From Heracleum sosnowskyi (lineage: Eukaryota > Streptophyta > Magnoliopsida > Apiales > Apiaceae), in the NCBI GenBank assembly GCA_030848705.1, contig CM061243.1:114972674-115036673 (forward strand): 64,000 nt of DNA. Reading direction: 5' to 3'. The notes below the pieces were generated by a model. It did not search any database. It saw only the letters and a program-made list of their open reading frames with translations, and was not told where the DNA came from. Numbering within the stretch: the stretch's first letter is position 1; each line of letters begins with the position of its first letter. Made by a program: the position numbers and the translations under genes. Of the stretch, positions 62,906 through 64,000 are shown in pieces.

Positions 62906-64000
62906 TTATTCGGTGAATCTCTCACGTGTCTCGTTCCCGAAAATAGTACTATTCCAACGTTTCTGGAAAGATGCGGCACAAACGGACCTTTATATTTTTT
63001 GATTATTTTTTTCCAACACAAGAATGAGTATTGATTAACATCCGTATAGTTGGATCGTCGAAGAAATCAATTAAAAAATTTATTCAATGAATCTGACACG
63101 TATCTCGTTCCTAGAAACATTACTCTTCCAACGTTTCTGGAAAGATGCGGCACAGCCGGACCTTTATATTTTTTGATTATTTTTTTACAACACTAAAATG
63201 ACTACTGATTAACATCTGTACGGTTGGATAGTCGAAGAAATCAATTAAAAAATTTATTCAGTGAATCTGACACGTGTCCTGTTCCCGAAAGCAGTACTAT
63301 TCCAACGTTTCTGGAAAGATGCGGCAAAACCGGACCCTTATATTTTCTGATTATTTTTTCCCAACACTAGAATGAGTACTGATTAACATATGTACGGTTG
63401 GATAGTCGAAGAAATCAATTAAAAAATTTATTCAGTGAATCTGACACGTGTCATGTTCCCAAAAGCAGTACTATTCCAATGTTTCTGGAAAGATGCGGCA
63501 AAACCGGACCTTTATAATTTCTGATTATTTTTTCCCAACACTAGTATGAGTACCGATTAACATCTGTACGGTTGGATCGTCGAAGAAATCAATTAAAAAG
63601 TTTATTCAGTGAATCTGACACGTGTCCTGTTCCCCAAAGCAGTACTCTTCCAACGTTTCTGGAAAGATGCGGCAAAACCAGACCTTTATATTTTCTGATT
63701 ATTTTTTCCTAACACTAGAATGAGTACTGATTAACATCCGTACGGTTGGATCGTCGAATAAATCAATTGAAAAAATTATTCAATGAATCTGACACATGTC
63801 CCGTTCTTGAAAGCAATACTCTTCTAACGTTTTTGAAAAGATGCGGCATAACCAGACTTTTATATTTTTTGATTATTTTTTCCCAATACTATAATGAGTA
63901 TCTTTTAACATCCGTACGGTTGCATCGTCGAAGAAATCAATTGAAAAAATAATTCAGTGAATTTGACACATGTCCCGTTCTTGAAAGCAATACTTTTCCA
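62906..64000. repeat. Satellite array, 174-bp monomer, six-plus copies
   Basis: The word GAATCT (GAATTT in the last copy) following TTCAGT/TTCAAT falls at 62915, 63089, 63263, 63437, 63611, 63785 and 63959: an exact 174-bp period. Shared blocks include ACGTTTCTGGAAAGATGCGG and GGTTGGATCGTCGAAGAAAT. Monomers differ by a few percent to about 15 percent, and the outermost left copy is the most divergent. The array continues past the window. The length is within the range of plant nucleosome-sized and centromeric or subtelomeric satellites. Confidence 0.95.

Noticed and set aside
63746..63952. 68-residue ORF
   Set aside because: Lies wholly inside the 174-bp satellite and is not conserved between monomers.

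Overview
The window is nuclear DNA of a flowering plant, most likely a eudicot. It is AT-rich, its genes carry short GT-AG introns, it has one group III WRKY transcription factor gene, and almost everything else is nested plant transposons (Ty1/copia including three Sirevirus-type elements, a PF04195 'gypsy type transposon' non-autonomous LTR element, hAT, CACTA and Stowaway DNA elements). The last 1.1 kb is a 174-bp satellite array. No prokaryotic, organellar, tRNA, rRNA or CRISPR features were seen.

Layout. 1-199: end of a Stowaway-like MITE. 776-2751: the only apparently intact host gene, a three-exon WRKY55-like gene (347 aa predicted). 3300-7540: a plus-strand LTR element with a spliced PF04195-type gene whose 3' LTR is truncated. 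7716-13303: a second PF04195-type gene on the minus strand, split by an 810-bp hAT-like element (8-bp target duplication) and a decayed copia element (copia A). 14183-21275: a complete but decayed minus-strand copia element (copia B) with a perfect CATAT target duplication and a small CACTA-family insertion inside it. 21276-22502: tandem hairpin repeats and a solo-LTR-like sequence. 22503-46289: Sirevirus-type element 1 (plus strand), split by the younger Sirevirus-type element 2 (minus strand, 31782-45318, near-identical LTRs, GAACT/GAACC duplication). 46290-48092: left end of a CACTA element carrying galactosyltransferase (raffinose synthase/SIP-type) exons. 48093-56290: a 5'-truncated Sirevirus-type element 3 (minus). 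56291-56950: probable gypsy LTR end. 56954 onward: a second CACTA left end of the same family, followed by exons that look like SCD2 and eIF3e host gene fragments, then the satellite.

How the parts relate. Insertion order can be read from interrupted reading frames: element 2 interrupts the 3' (so-called env-like) ORF of element 1, and hAT and copia A both interrupt a coiled-coil ORF; reading frame resumes when one target-duplication copy is discounted. Each Sirevirus-type element carries gag, pol and a long third ORF downstream of pol. These third ORFs share an N-terminal domain and a coiled-coil middle but show no obvious signal peptide or membrane anchor.

Most interesting signals: (1) each large retroelement is peppered with its own short word (GGCGAGG; ATCAGGAT/ATCCTGAT; CTATCGA; AACTCTGA) in LTRs and spacers, and in some cases in coding DNA; (2) three recognisable host gene fragments with intact splice phases lie next to CACTA ends, suggesting gene capture; (3) a 297-bp gag segment with a zinc knuckle is inverted inside element 1; (4) element 2 has long open gag and pol frames but has lost two zinc ligands of its integrase. 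All family assignments are by eye from motifs; no searches were run.
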